This document shows positions 16,781-26,458 of a stretch of DNA of 60,525 nt, piece by piece (position 1 is the stretch's first letter; each line of letters opens with the position of its first letter). Position numbers and translations under genes: made by a program. The notes under the pieces were generated by a model, which saw nothing but the letters and a program-made list of their open reading frames with translations, was not told where the DNA came from and did no database searches. Source of the DNA: Bacillota bacterium (GTDB lineage: Bacteria; Bacillota; Dethiobacteria; DTU022); contig JAHYJM010000007.1 of the NCBI GenBank assembly GCA_019428945.1, forward strand, positions 1-60,525, in the 5' to 3' direction.

Positions 16781-19700
16781 ATGGCTGAAATTTTGCTCAG
16801 CAAGTTGATGCCACCGGAAAAAAGTCCATCTCTGCTTTACAGGGAAAGGTTAGTTGGAGTTTTAAAAAAAGACTTTACACCAAATATCATCATTATAACC
16901 GCCCCTGCCGGATACGGTAAAACAGTATTGGCCTTCCAACTTTGCCAGGAGTTTAACAGCCCGCTTGTCTGGATTCACCTCGATAAACGAGATAACGATC
17001 CAACCCATTTTATGCAATTTATAATTAAAGGCCTTCATCAGCACTGGCCGGATTTATGTTCGCGCATTATGCAGTTAAGCAGCCAGCCGGAAACTATTAT
17101 CAAGCAACCTCTGTTCATTGCCACTCTGCTTATTAATGATTTAATATCATCAGGGGCAAACCCGGTAATTGTTCTGGATGACTACCATGAAATAAAAGAA
17201 CCGATTATACATACAATAACCCAGGAGATCATGGACCATCTTCCTCCCAATGTAACTATGATTATGACATCTCGAACTGCAGTGCCTCTTTCCCTGGTCC
17301 GGCAGTACATTTCAGGTAAAGCCCGACAAATTAACACCGCCGAGCTTAATTTCATTGGGGATGAAATTGCCGAATTCTTAAATAATCAGTACGGCCCTCA
17401 GCCTGCCGAGGTGATCAGTAAAATTGAGCAATACACCGGAGGGTGGCCGGCAGCCCTGATCCTGGCAGGAACACTAATATCCGAAGGCTTCGATGACTTT
17501 AATTACGGTTCTCCGATTACATCATCTCTTTATAGCTATCTTGCTTCGGAAGTACTGGAAAAACTACCTCCCTCTTATCAAAAGTTTCTGCTCGAAACTT
17601 CAGTATTAAAAGTCCTCAGACCTGATCACTGCAACCTTCTTCTTAATTGTAGCAACTCTGATGAGATCTTAAAAGAGCTTTCAGAAAAAATGCTGCTGCT
17701 TTCTGCCCTGGGCGAAGAACAGAATACCTATTGCTGCCACCAGCTGCTTAGAGACTTTCTGCTCGAGAGACTTGGCGACAAAAAATATTTGTTATATAAG
17801 CATGCGGGAAGATTGGCCCAGTTTAAGGGAAACATTGTAAAAGCTGTTGAAGCTTTTCTTAAAGCAGGGGTAGACGAAGAGACGATCACCGCTGTGGAAG
17901 CAGGCGGTAAAGAATGTCTTGTTTCCGGACACTGGCAGACATTAGGGCGCTGGTTGGAACAACTGTCAGAAAACCTGAAAAAAGCGAGACCGTGGTTATC
18001 CTATTTTGAAGCTGTCGTAAATACCTACAGAGGGCAAATCGATGTGGCAGAATCATGGGTTACCCATGCTGTAAAAGCTTTTAGATCAACCGGTGACAAT
18101 ATCGGTCTCGCTGAATGCTACCTGCTGCAAGCCAGACTTTTACGCTGTCATGGCTCTTACAAAGAAAGTCTGACCTTAATTGATCAGGCAGAATCAGAAT
18201 TTGAGTTTTTAAAAGTAAGGCCTCGTTTTGATTTGATTCTGGAAAAAGGACTAAGCCTGGCTTTGGCAGGTGATCTACAATCTGCAGAAAATCTCATCGG
18301 TAAAGCCCTGGAAGATGCGAAAGAATCAAATCATGCCTTAGCTGTAGCTCACCTGGCAGAAACTCTGGGACATATCCATTATCAACAGGGAAGGCATGCT
18401 CAGGCTTTAAAAACTTACTCGGAAGCGATCAAATTTTCACCAGATAACACTCTGCCAAACTATTACATTCAGGATACCATACCATATATTTACAGAGACT
18501 GGGGCGAACTGAGTAAAGCCATTGAATGGGCAGAAAAAAGTATAGCGGCCAAGGAAAGATACCGCATGATAGAAACACTGCCTTCTGCTTACTGTGCCCT
18601 GTCATATATATATTTTGAACTAAATGATTTTATCAAGGTTGAAGAACTGATCAGTAAGGCTCTTAAGCTTCAGTACGAACATGGCTCCGAGCGATACTTT
18701 CTTTTACTCAACCAATCTTTACTGGCATGGAGCCGATTTGCCCGGGGGCACTGGGTCGATGCCAGGCAGCTTCTCGACTCCACGCTAACTGCTGCTGAAG
18801 AACAAACAGATCTGGCCTGCGGCCTTGTTCAAATGCTGATCGGCACAGTCTATGCCCTGATGGGCAGCCTGGATGAAGCCCATGAAGTGCTTCATCGCGC
18901 TGAAGTTAATCTGAAGAATATGAACTTTAAAATCAGGCTTTGTGAAGCTTACAAGGCTCTTGCATATGTCCATTATGCCCGAAAAGAAAAGAAACAATTT
19001 ATCGCCTATGCCCGAAAATTCTTGAACCTGGCGGCACGCCTAAATTTCATCGGTTGCGCCTCAGTGCCAACTGTCACGTTAATGGAGCCGATTATACATT
19101 TTGCAATGGAAGAAGATGTAGAAGTGATCTATGCTCAAAGTTTATTAGTCCGGCTTGGTATTCACTCGCATAAAATTATTTCAGAACTTTCACAAAATCC
19201 GAATCCGGCAGTTCGTTACAGAATAATTGCGCCCCTGATTGAGCTATCTGACGAAACTGCGATAGAAATTTTATCGGCGCTATCAAAAGATAAGATCGAA
19301 CATGTCAGCTACAGCGCAGCATCTTACTTTAAAGACAGGTTACCACCCCCTGTAGTCTCGTTCAAAGATCATACAGGAGATATTAGGGAACATAAGCTTG
19401 ACGTTAAAACTTTTGGCACTTTTCAGCTGTTCAGTAAAAAAGATGAAATCTACGGTTGGCGTACCAGAAAAACCCGTGAGTTAATGGCGCTGATGCTTCA
19501 TCTTGAAGCATCTGCGAGCAGAGAAAGATTGGTTGATGAATTGTGGCCGGATACAGATCATCAGAACAGCAGCGCTCTTTTTAGAACCACCATGCATTAT
19601 CTTCGCAGGCAACTGGAACATGAGGGTTTAAATGAGCTTATTGTCTACCAGCATGATATATACTCAATTAAACAGGAGCTCTGCCGGATGGATTATAAAA

Positions 19701-20131
19701 CCTTTGAGGCTCTTATCACTACAGGTATACAGGAAGATCCTTTACGAGAAACAGGCGCCGCTTTACTGTCCAGAGCAGTGCGATTATATAAAGGTGATTA
19801 TTTTGCGGAACCAGCAGACTACAGTTGGGCTATCCCCCGGCAGGTTCGTCTCAAACACCTGTATATTGAAATACTGCTGACCCTGGCCCGTTATTACAGG
19901 ACCAGGGGTAAGCATAGCAGGGCAAGAGATTACCTCTTAATGTTAAAAGAGACTGACCCATTCTGTGAACCGGCACATCGCCTTCTCATGCAGGTATTTG
20001 CTTCTCTCGGAGAAAGAAAAGCGCTGCTTGAAGAACGAACCTGCTTCCTTAGAATACTCCGTGAAGAAATAGGCCTGCCGCCAAGCCCTGAAACCGAGAC
20101 TCTTTACCAGAGCTTAGGCTGCCATCAATAG
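16781..20131 (+). CDS. MalT-like STAND ATPase regulator with HEAT-like segment and C-terminal SARP/BTAD domain
   Basis: This 1116-residue protein is a probable signal-integrating transcription regulator. Walker A APAGYGKT is at 41-48 and Walker B VIVLDDYHEI at 129-138, in a MalT-type NTPase. A winged-helix and a long TPR-like array (about 330-800) follow. A short HEAT-like stretch lies near 815-865. At about 874-970 there is an OmpR/SARP-type DNA-binding domain (DVKTFGTFQLF...LVDELWPD), then a bacterial transcriptional activator (BTAD) domain to the end. MalT itself ends in a LuxR helix-turn-helix instead. The gene is alone between divergent or convergent neighbours and no effector or target is evident. 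The ATG at 16781 has only a weak ribosome site (GGCTGGGG). Confidence 0.88.
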   Translation: MAEILLSKLMPPEKSPSLLYRERLVGVLKKDFTPNIIIITAPAGYGKTVLAFQLCQEFNSPLVWIHLDKRDNDPTHFMQFIIKGLHQHWPDLCSRIMQLSSQPETIIKQPLFIATLLINDLISSGANPVIVLDDYHEIKEPIIHTITQEIMDHLPPNVTMIMTSRTAVPLSLVRQYISGKARQINTAELNFIGDEIAEFLNNQYGPQPAEVISKIEQYTGGWPAALILAGTLISEGFDDFNYGSPITSSLYSYLASEVLEKLPPSYQKFLLETSVLKVLRPDHCNLLLNCSNSDEILKELSEKMLLLSALGEEQNTYCCHQLLRDFLLERLGDKKYLLYKHAGRLAQFKGNIVKAVEAFLKAGVDEETITAVEAGGKECLVSGHWQTLGRWLEQLSENLKKARPWLSYFEAVVNTYRGQIDVAESWVTHAVKAFRSTGDNIGLAECYLLQARLLRCHGSYKESLTLIDQAESEFEFLKVRPRFDLILEKGLSLALAGDLQSAENLIGKALEDAKESNHALAVAHLAETLGHIHYQQGRHAQALKTYSEAIKFSPDNTLPNYYIQDTIPYIYRDWGELSKAIEWAEKSIAAKERYRMIETLPSAYCALSYIYFELNDFIKVEELISKALKLQYEHGSERYFLLLNQSLLAWSRFARGHWVDARQLLDSTLTAAEEQTDLACGLVQMLIGTVYALMGSLDEAHEVLHRAEVNLKNMNFKIRLCEAYKALAYVHYARKEKKQFIAYARKFLNLAARLNFIGCASVPTVTLMEPIIHFAMEEDVEVIYAQSLLVRLGIHSHKIISELSQNPNPAVRYRIIAPLIELSDETAIEILSALSKDKIEHVSYSAASYFKDRLPPPVVSFKDHTGDIREHKLDVKTFGTFQLFSKKDEIYGWRTRKTRELMALMLHLEASASRERLVDELWPDTDHQNSSALFRTTMHYLRRQLEHEGLNELIVYQHDIYSIKQELCRMDYKTFEALITTGIQEDPLRETGAALLSRAVRLYKGDYFAEPADYSWAIPRQVRLKHLYIEILLTLARYYRTRGKHSRARDYLLMLKETDPFCEPAHRLLMQVFASLGERKALLEERTCFLRILREEIGLPPSPETETLYQSLGCHQ

Positions 20132-20327
20132 GCTGGTTTGCTCCCACTACATCTGATAATGAAATTGTCAGCGAATTGATGTACGGGCCATACAGCGATA
20201 ATTCCAGGGCAGACATGCCAGTAATATTCTCGTATTGGAATGTAACAGATTGCATTAAATAGATCAAACCACCTATAAATAATAAAGCAGCAGCAAACAA
20301 AATCATCATCGTCGAAATTCTAATCAT
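20049..20327 (-). CDS. possible small membrane protein overlapping the end of the STAND regulator gene
   Basis: From ATG at 20327 (AGGTGATG upstream) the reading gives 92 residues. One convincing transmembrane segment lies at about 6-28 (MMILFAAALLFIGGLIYLM), followed by a polar tail. Its last 83 bases overlap the opposite-strand regulator, so the C-terminal third may be spurious or an extension through a lost stop. The membrane segment and AT-rich leader make it more likely than a shadow reading, but I do not recognise a family. Confidence 0.35.
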   Translation of the reverse strand: MIRISTMMILFAAALLFIGGLIYLMQSVTFQYENITGMSALELSLYGPYINSLTISLSDVVGANQPIDGSLSSGKESRFQGLAAGLFLHGVF

Positions 20328-20475
20328 AAGATCATCACCTAAATGTTTCGATTTAGGTACTAACATCAGGGTGCAGGGACAATAGCTGTTTTCCGGTTAT
20401 GAAGAAGGTTACAGTTAATGGATCATAAGATTGCAGTAAATTAAATTTAACAGATTTCTGTTAACAAAGAGTAAA

Positions 20476-20501
20476 CAAAAAGAACCCTCAATCAGGGCTC
20501 T
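20476..20501 (-). terminator. rho-independent terminator after the GPH-type transporter gene
   Basis: Leftward, AGAGCCCT pairs with AGGGTTCT around a 5-base loop and runs into TTTTGTTT. It lies about 50 bases after the transporter stop codon. Confidence 0.6.
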
Positions 20502-20549
20502 AATGTTTAATAGAAATAGATTATAAATTACTAACAATCAATTGACTTT

Positions 20550-21905
20550 TTATCCTTCAATGCTCTTTTCTTCTACGCCCAGGGCTGCTATTACTTCAGG
20601 ATCAAGCCGGTAGAAACGCAGCAACAGCAGACTCAAGGCCATCAGAAGCGCGGGCAGCAGGGCAAATCCAATTCGCACACCGACCAAGGCTGATGCGGGC
20701 TGATCAATCAGAATACCGCCTTCAGTTTCCATAAAACCGGTTACAGCGAGAATACCGGCAAAAACAGCCGGCCCTACAGCAAAGCCTGCTTTATCAGCAG
20801 CGGTCCAGACACCCGTGTAGGCCCCGGCCCTTCTCAGACCGGTCTTTATTGTATCTGCGCTGATTGTATCCGGCAGCATTGAATAGGGGAAAAGCTGAGT
20901 GCCTGCGTAGCCCGCCCCCATTACAAAAAGTATTAAGTATACAAGCCAGAGCATTTCTGCTCCGGTTATCATCAGGGCGAAACCGCCCAGGGCGAAGAGA
21001 ATCGTGCAGATAATGTAACCGGTTAACTTGCCAAAACGTCGCCCAACTTTTACCCATAACGGCATGGTAATCAAGGCCGGGCCAATCAGACAGACAAAAA
21101 GTATGCTTGTCTGCCCCGGATCTCCTAAGATATAGCTGGAATAAAAGTCGACTCCGGCAAGCATCGCTCCAATCCCCAGAACCTGAATTATGTAGGAGCC
21201 AAATAGTATAAAAAAGGGCTTGTTTTCAGCAGCAGCGCGCATCTGTTCCCTGAAAGGAACAGTGGTCGGAACAGGATCAACATGAGGCACTTTACGTGTG
21301 CCAAAAAAAGAGCCGATCAATACCAGGAATAATATTACCCCGACCACAATACCCATTAATATGTAGCCTTCCCGGCCGCCTCCGCCGACGCTAACCAACT
21401 CAGGAGCCAGGGCTCCTCCAACCAGAATACCAATTGTCAGAAAGGCAATCCTAAATGACATAATCGTTGTCCGTTCATCGTAATCCTCAGTCATTTCCGC
21501 AGGCATGGCAATATAAGGAACCTGGTAAATTGTATAGAAAGTAGTACAGAGTATGTAAATAAAGAGTACATACCAGGCTGCTGCCATGCCGGTATGTTCC
21601 GGGACCCTGAAGAGCAGGGCAAAAGCAATTGGTAAAGTAAGCGACCCAACCAGCATCCAGGGCCTGCGGGCCCCCCACCTGCTGCGGGTCCGGTCTGAGA
21701 GCGAACCGGCAAAGGGATCGGTAATAACATCCCAGAAACGGGGTATAAAAATAACAGTACCTGCGATTGCAGGCGGTATCTCCAGATAGCGAATCATAAA
21801 ACTGAGTAAAAGCAGCCCCGGAACGGTTGAAAATATTCCGGTGCCAACCGAGCCAACTCCATAACCAAGATAAGTCCCCAGAGACAAGGTCCTTTTTTTA
21901 CCCAT
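20550..21905 (-). CDS. MFS transporter of the glycoside-pentoside-hexuronide (GPH) symporter type
   Basis: The 451-residue protein has about 12 hydrophobic segments and the GPH signature DRTRSRWGARRPWMLVGS at about 71-88, following DVITDPFAGSLS. Such carriers move sugars, glycosides or other small organics with Na+ or H+ across the cell membrane. No sugar hydrolase or kinase is adjacent, so the substrate is unknown. ATG at 21905 is near a weak ribosome site. The gene faces away from the PLP enzyme at 22143; the 237-base gap between holds a clear promoter for that gene. Confidence 0.9.
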   Translation of the reverse strand: MGKKRTLSLGTYLGYGVGSVGTGIFSTVPGLLLLSFMIRYLEIPPAIAGTVIFIPRFWDVITDPFAGSLSDRTRSRWGARRPWMLVGSLTLPIAFALLFRVPEHTGMAAAWYVLFIYILCTTFYTIYQVPYIAMPAEMTEDYDERTTIMSFRIAFLTIGILVGGALAPELVSVGGGGREGYILMGIVVGVILFLVLIGSFFGTRKVPHVDPVPTTVPFREQMRAAAENKPFFILFGSYIIQVLGIGAMLAGVDFYSSYILGDPGQTSILFVCLIGPALITMPLWVKVGRRFGKLTGYIICTILFALGGFALMITGAEMLWLVYLILFVMGAGYAGTQLFPYSMLPDTISADTIKTGLRRAGAYTGVWTAADKAGFAVGPAVFAGILAVTGFMETEGGILIDQPASALVGVRIGFALLPALLMALSLLLLRFYRLDPEVIAALGVEEKSIEG

Positions 21906-22012
21906 CAGACAACAGCTCCATTGGTTATATTTTACATTCGGAATATCAACATAGTATCATAATTGCATATTGTCCGTCAAATTAAATTTTTTATAATATT
22001 ATAATTATATTG

Positions 22013-22042
22013 TTGCTTCATAGTTTGTTTTAGTGATATAAT
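22013..22042 (+). promoter_or_regulatory. sigma-A-type promoter of the PLP-dependent lyase gene
   Basis: TTGCTT at 22013-22018, an 18-base spacer and a perfect TATAAT at 22037-22042. It leaves a leader of about 95 bases before the ATG at 22143. Confidence 0.55.
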
Positions 22043-22142
22043 CAAAATAAATATATGTAAAATATTTACTTAAAGAAAGCCTGGGTTAAATAATCAATTT
22101 GCGCCGCCTTAACAGTTAAAACAATACGGGAGGATTTTTTTA

Positions 22143-23573
22143 ATGGGAGCATTATTGCCTAAGGGTGTTTCTAAAGAAATTGCATTAGAACAGCTGTCTG
22201 GGTTTACAGAAAAAGATGTAAACTGGCGAACTGGAAAAGTAATGACAGGGCTTTACGACCCGGGTGAAACGGCCCATGAACTGGCCGTTGAAGCTTACAC
22301 CAGCTTCCTTGCCCAAAATGCCCTATGGATTACAATGTACCCAAGTATAGGAAAAATAGAAAAAGAAGTTGTAAGCTCGGTTGCAGATCTACTGCGCGCA
22401 GATGATGAAGTTGCAGGCAATATGACCAGCGGCGGTACAGAAAGCATTTTGATAGCCGTAAAAACTGCGCGCGACTGGGCCAGGGTTAACAGGCCGGATA
22501 TAAAAGAACCGGAAATGGTTGTACCGGTAACTGCACACCCGGCTTTTCTAAAAGCTGCTCATTACTTCGGGCTCAATGTAATACAAACTGATGTCGAATT
22601 AAATGAATACAGGGCAGATCTAGACTCTTATAGAAATGCGCTGAGTCAGAACACGATCATTGCAGCCGGATCTGCTCCAAACTATTCGCACGGGTCGATC
22701 GATCCAATCAGGGAGATGGCAGAAATTGCCCGGGAACGCGGTATACTATTTCATGTTGACGGTTGTATTGGCGGCATCTATCTGTCGATTTTACGCCGGA
22801 TGGGTGAACCGGTTCGAGATTTTGACTTTTCTGTTCCGGGAGTTACCAGTATTTCAGCAGACCTGCACAAATACGGCTATACGCCAAAGAATGCTTCAGT
22901 AATTCTCTATCGCAACCGTGAGCTGCGCAAGTACGCCTGGTTCGTCAGCTCCGCAACACCAATCTATGTGTTAATTAATCCAACCATCCAGAGCAGTAAA
23001 ACCGGCGGCCCAGTGGCAGCAGCTTGGGCTACGCAGCGCTTCCTGGGAGAAGAGGGCTTCCAGAACATCGTCCGCGACTCACAAAAAGCAACAAAACTGA
23101 TCCTGAATGGAATAAAAGATATTGAGGGTATTAAGGTTCTGGGAAACCCCGACATGTGCATGTTCACCCTTGCTTCAGACGAAATAAATATTTTTGAGCT
23201 TGATGATCATATGCGTGAAAAAGGATGGCACCTGGCACCTCAATTCGCCTGTGGAGGCAGCCCTCCAAACCTGCACGTAGGTTTGAGCCATGCAAACGTG
23301 CCATATGCAGAAATGTTTGTTAAAGATCTCGAGGAGGTTGTTCATAATTTAAGGCATAAACAATCAGCGATAAATGATAAAGAACTTGCCAAAATCGTAA
23401 ATGACGTATTAAACAAACCGATCGAAGATGTGATGATGGCAATAATTCCCGTGATAGGTTTAACAGGTATGGATCTACCGGAGAAAATGGCCCCTTTGAA
23501 CACCGTGCTAAATCTGCTGCCGGTTAAGCTAAGAGATGAACTGTTAACAGTGTTCTTTAACATGACATCATAA
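22143..23573 (+). CDS. PLP-dependent group II decarboxylase-fold enzyme, sphingosine-1-phosphate lyase-like
   Basis: The 476-residue protein belongs to the glutamate decarboxylase/aromatic decarboxylase superfamily and looks closest to sphingosine-1-phosphate lyase. TSGGTES is at 95-101, the PLP-aspartate region HVDGC at 204-208 and the Schiff-base lysine K243 in ADLHKYGY. A typical membrane anchor of eukaryotic lyases is absent, so the enzyme should be soluble. GGGAGG lies 9 bases before the ATG. The small FmdB-type zinc ribbon follows 45 bases later. Bacterial members may cleave phosphorylated long-chain bases or act on other amines; I cannot choose. Confidence 0.85.
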   Translation: MGALLPKGVSKEIALEQLSGFTEKDVNWRTGKVMTGLYDPGETAHELAVEAYTSFLAQNALWITMYPSIGKIEKEVVSSVADLLRADDEVAGNMTSGGTESILIAVKTARDWARVNRPDIKEPEMVVPVTAHPAFLKAAHYFGLNVIQTDVELNEYRADLDSYRNALSQNTIIAAGSAPNYSHGSIDPIREMAEIARERGILFHVDGCIGGIYLSILRRMGEPVRDFDFSVPGVTSISADLHKYGYTPKNASVILYRNRELRKYAWFVSSATPIYVLINPTIQSSKTGGPVAAAWATQRFLGEEGFQNIVRDSQKATKLILNGIKDIEGIKVLGNPDMCMFTLASDEINIFELDDHMREKGWHLAPQFACGGSPPNLHVGLSHANVPYAEMFVKDLEEVVHNLRHKQSAINDKELAKIVNDVLNKPIEDVMMAIIPVIGLTGMDLPEKMAPLNTVLNLLPVKLRDELLTVFFNMTS

Positions 23574-23618
23574 TTTTTGTTTTAAGATTAAAATCAAGCA
23601 AGGGAGGACGGATACTGT

Positions 23619-23789
23619 ATGCCTGTCTACGAGTATATCTGCAAGGATTGCGGAAAGATCACGGAGGTCAGGGAAAGCCTGGCCGAAAAAGAAAAAGGGC
23701 TGGCTCACACCTGCCCTGCCTGCGGAAGTAAAAGTTTAAGCCAGTATTTTGGTAACATGATCGTAATCTCTTCAACACACCTTCATTAA
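23619..23789 (+). CDS. small FmdB-family zinc-ribbon protein
   Basis: This 56-residue protein starts with the family hallmark MPVYEYICKDCGK and has a second Cys pair, CPACGS, at about 32-37, forming a zinc ribbon. FmdB-like proteins are regulators or accessory factors of unknown partner. GGGAGG lies 12 bases before the ATG. It follows the PLP-enzyme gene by 45 bases and a strong terminator stands 26 bases after it, so the two genes probably share a transcript. Confidence 0.85.
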   Translation: MPVYEYICKDCGKITEVRESLAEKEKGLAHTCPACGSKSLSQYFGNMIVISSTHLH

Positions 23790-23814
23790 AAACAAATCAA
23801 CATTACTCAGAAAT

Positions 23815-23846
23815 GAAGCACCCCGAACCCGGGCGTGCTTCTTCTT
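23815..23846 (+). terminator. rho-independent terminator after the FmdB-like gene
   Basis: GAAGCAC (23815-23821) pairs with GTGCTTC (23835-23841), with inner C/G pairs, and is followed by TTCTTT. It closes the rightward lyase/FmdB unit. Confidence 0.75.
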
Positions 23847-23923
23847 TATTCAGCAATTCCTCCGCAGTCAAACTTGTTCTATATTCAACCTGAATAAGCT
23901 AATCAGTTGATGGACGGGCTTAT

Positions 23924-26458
23924 TTACCGGAGACCTTGAGAGACCAGCAGAAGTATTTCCTGATTTTTGAAAACGATCATACCTGGAGCAGGTGATTGCC
24001 CGATCACGATGTTCTCCGGTACATCATTGCTGTATTGTTTTCTTATTGTACCAACTCTGAGATTTGCCCTGGCGAGGCGAGCCTCGGCAGCCGAGAGGGA
24101 TAATCCCCTGACATTAGGCACCTGGGATGTTGCCGGATCCTGACCGAAACTACCAAAGCCCCCGAATGCGTCCTCGCTGGAAGGCAATTCACCGGCATCT
24201 TCAGGGCCCCTGCCCGCTCCTCCCCTGCCTGACCAACGATGATCGGTTATAATAAAAGGTGGCCGGTCATAAAAGCCGCCTTCATGCATACTGCAGGTTG
24301 TAGTTGGGGCCAGTTCGGCTATAAAATAATCGCTGATAACAGTTCCGGCATCACTGCAATCACTGTTTGGCCTCAAACCTGATTTGTTGCAGACCGACAG
24401 CCTGACAATGCCGTCTGGCTGCTCGAATTCTTTAATCTCTAAAGTTTTAAAGATTTCCCGGAAAACCTCGCGTAAAAAGACAGTTGAGTAGCGCCAGCCC
24501 TGCTCGATGCTGCCGAGTCGCGGCTCATCGTAACCCATCCAGAAAGTGGCAACCAGGTTAGGTGTATAAGCAACGAGGTAAACATCTCTCCAATCGTTGG
24601 TGGTGCCGGTTTTGGCGGCAACCGGTCGATCGCTCCGCAGTTCCCGCCCGAGATAGCCGGTAACGAATTCCTGCAGGATATCATTGACCAGGAATGCAGC
24701 CTGAGGGCTCAAGATCTTTTTAGGCTCAGTTTTGAATTCATAGATTACATTTCCCTGCCGATCAATAATTCTTTCAACAGCATGCAGATCAACTTTCAGC
24801 CCCTGGTTAGCCATAACGCCGTAAGCCTGGGCCATATCAACAGCGCTGACCCCCAAATGAAAACCGCCTAAGGTCAGGCTTAGATTATCAACCTCTTCCG
24901 GGGTTATAGTTGTAATCCCCATTCTTTCGGCATAAGCTGCACCGGTGCGGGTGCCAAGCGCTTCGAAAGAGCGAACAGCCGGCAAGTTATATGAATAGAT
25001 CAGCGCTCTCCTGACCGGGATCATGCCCCGGAATTGGTAGTCGAAGTTTTCCGGAAACCAGTCTCCCCGCGGCCCGATGTAAGGCGAATCATCCAGGGTT
25101 GAACCGGCACCGGCCAGGGTTCCCTCTTCGAAGGCAGGACCATAAGTGATGATCGGTTTGATCGCCGAGCCGGGTTGGCGCAGGCTGATGAAACGCAGCA
25201 CTTCGTCTGCTCCTTTGCGGTATTCCCGCCCCCCGCCAAGGGCTTTTATCTGACCGGTAACCGGATCAGCAATAACGATTGCAGCCTGCGGCTGCGGTAT
25301 GCCATTTTCCTCATCAACCAGTTCTGCCAACTGGTCATTTGAAAGCTCTTCGTCCGGAAGTAATTTGGAGATTGCTTCCCTGGCTTTCTTTATATCAATA
25401 TTGATCGTAGTCGGGTATAGTTCGGCCTGCCCCAACACGCTTTCCACATGGTTCTGAATTGACGGCTCGAGGGTGGTATAGATATGCAGCCCCCCATTAT
25501 ACATGGCCCTGTACGCTTCTTCCCGGGTCCCGATTGAAGGTACTGCCGAAAGAATATTTATCAACTCGTGGTGAATCACGTAATCGACAAAATAGGGATA
25601 GCGGTATTCAATGCTCTGCAGATCGGCGTAATGAAGTTCCTGATCGAGTAAATTCTTATATAGCGTTTCTGAGATAAACCCAAGCCTGAGCATATTAAAC
25701 AGTACATTATGCATTCGTTCTTCTGCTGCAGCTTTGTTGTCAATCGGATTGTAATAATTTGGCGAACGCACTGCACCGGCTAGCATTGCCCCTTCAGGAG
25801 CGCTTAATTCCGCTACACTTTTACCGAAGTAAGTTTGAGCTGCAGCTTCAATACCATAGGCAGTATTGCCAAAGTAAATCCGGTTAAGATACATTTCCAT
25901 GATTTCATCTTTGGTGTAGATTTTTTCGAGTTGGATAGCCAGCCAAATCTCCTGAATTTTACGTTTATAGCTGGTTTCTGTCGTTAAAAAAGCATTTTGG
26001 GCCAGCTGCTGGGATATTGTACTTGCACCCTGCACTATCGATCCGGCCCTAAGGTTTATATAAGCTGCCCGGATACTGCCAATGATGTCAAAACCGAAAT
26101 GTTTGTAAAAACGTTCATCTTCTATGGCGATAAATGCCTGCTGAACATGTTCGGGGATTTCTTCCAAGCTGACTGCTATACGATGTTGATCACCATGTAA
26201 CGGAGTAATCTCATCGCCGTTGATATCATAGAGGAATGAAGTCTGGTTAATTTCAAAGCGGGAGGGATCCAGGGGAGGAGATTCATCAATATAGTTATAA
26301 ATTACTGTCGCTGTAGCACCACCAGCGATCAGCATTAGCAAAAAGGTGACCAAGATGATAATTTTTGCTATGCGGCGTTTTTTTAAAGGTTGTTTGTTGA
26401 CCACCTGGCTATCAACATTATCATTATTTATTTTCGGGTCATCTTTCTCTGTCATTCC
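23924..26458 (-). CDS. pbp1A: penicillin-binding protein 1A (bifunctional transglycosylase/transpeptidase) with PASTA domain
   Basis: The 844-residue class A PBP builds and crosslinks peptidoglycan outside the membrane. A Lys/Arg-rich cytoplasmic tail precedes a membrane anchor at about 31-53. The GT51 transglycosylase has the catalytic EDERF at 112-116 and QGASTISQQLAQN. The transpeptidase has the SxxK motif in PGSAIKP, SYN and KTGTT. A single PASTA domain ends the protein (VPNVRGLSLSAAEARL). ATG at 26458 is preferred because GAGGGG lies 11 bases upstream; the longer reading from 26530 lacks a ribosome site. The gene is alone on its strand. Confidence 0.95.
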   Translation of the reverse strand, partial: GMTEKDDPKINNDNVDSQVVNKQPLKKRRIAKIIILVTFLLMLIAGGATATVIYNYIDESPPLDPSRFEINQTSFLYDINGDEITPLHGDQHRIAVSLEEIPEHVQQAFIAIEDERFYKHFGFDIIGSIRAAYINLRAGSIVQGASTISQQLAQNAFLTTETSYKRKIQEIWLAIQLEKIYTKDEIMEMYLNRIYFGNTAYGIEAAAQTYFGKSVAELSAPEGAMLAGAVRSPNYYNPIDNKAAAEERMHNVLFNMLRLGFISETLYKNLLDQELHYADLQSIEYRYPYFVDYVIHHELINILSAVPSIGTREEAYRAMYNGGLHIYTTLEPSIQNHVESVLGQAELYPTTINIDIKKAREAISKLLPDEELSNDQLAELVDEENGIPQPQAAIVIADPVTGQIKALGGGREYRKGADEVLRFISLRQPGSAIKPIITYGPAFEEGTLAGAGSTLDDSPYIGPRGDWFPENFDYQFRGMIPVRRALIYSYNLPAVRSFEALGTRTGAAYAERMGITTITPEEVDNLSLTLGGFHLGVSAVDMAQAYGVMANQGLKVDLHAVERIIDRQGNVIYEFKTEPKKILSPQAAFLVNDILQEFVTGYLGRELRSDRPVAAKTGTTNDWRDVYLVAYTPNLVATFWMGYDEPRLGSIEQGWRYSTVFLREVFREIFKTLEIKEFEQPDGIVRLSVCNKSGLRPNSDCSDAGTVISDYFIAELAPTTTCSMHEGGFYDRPPFIITDHRWSGRGGAGRGPEDAGELPSSEDAFGGFGSFGQDPATSQVPNVRGLSLSAAEARLARANLRVGTIRKQYSNDVPENIVIGQSPAPGMIVFKNQEILLLVSQGLR

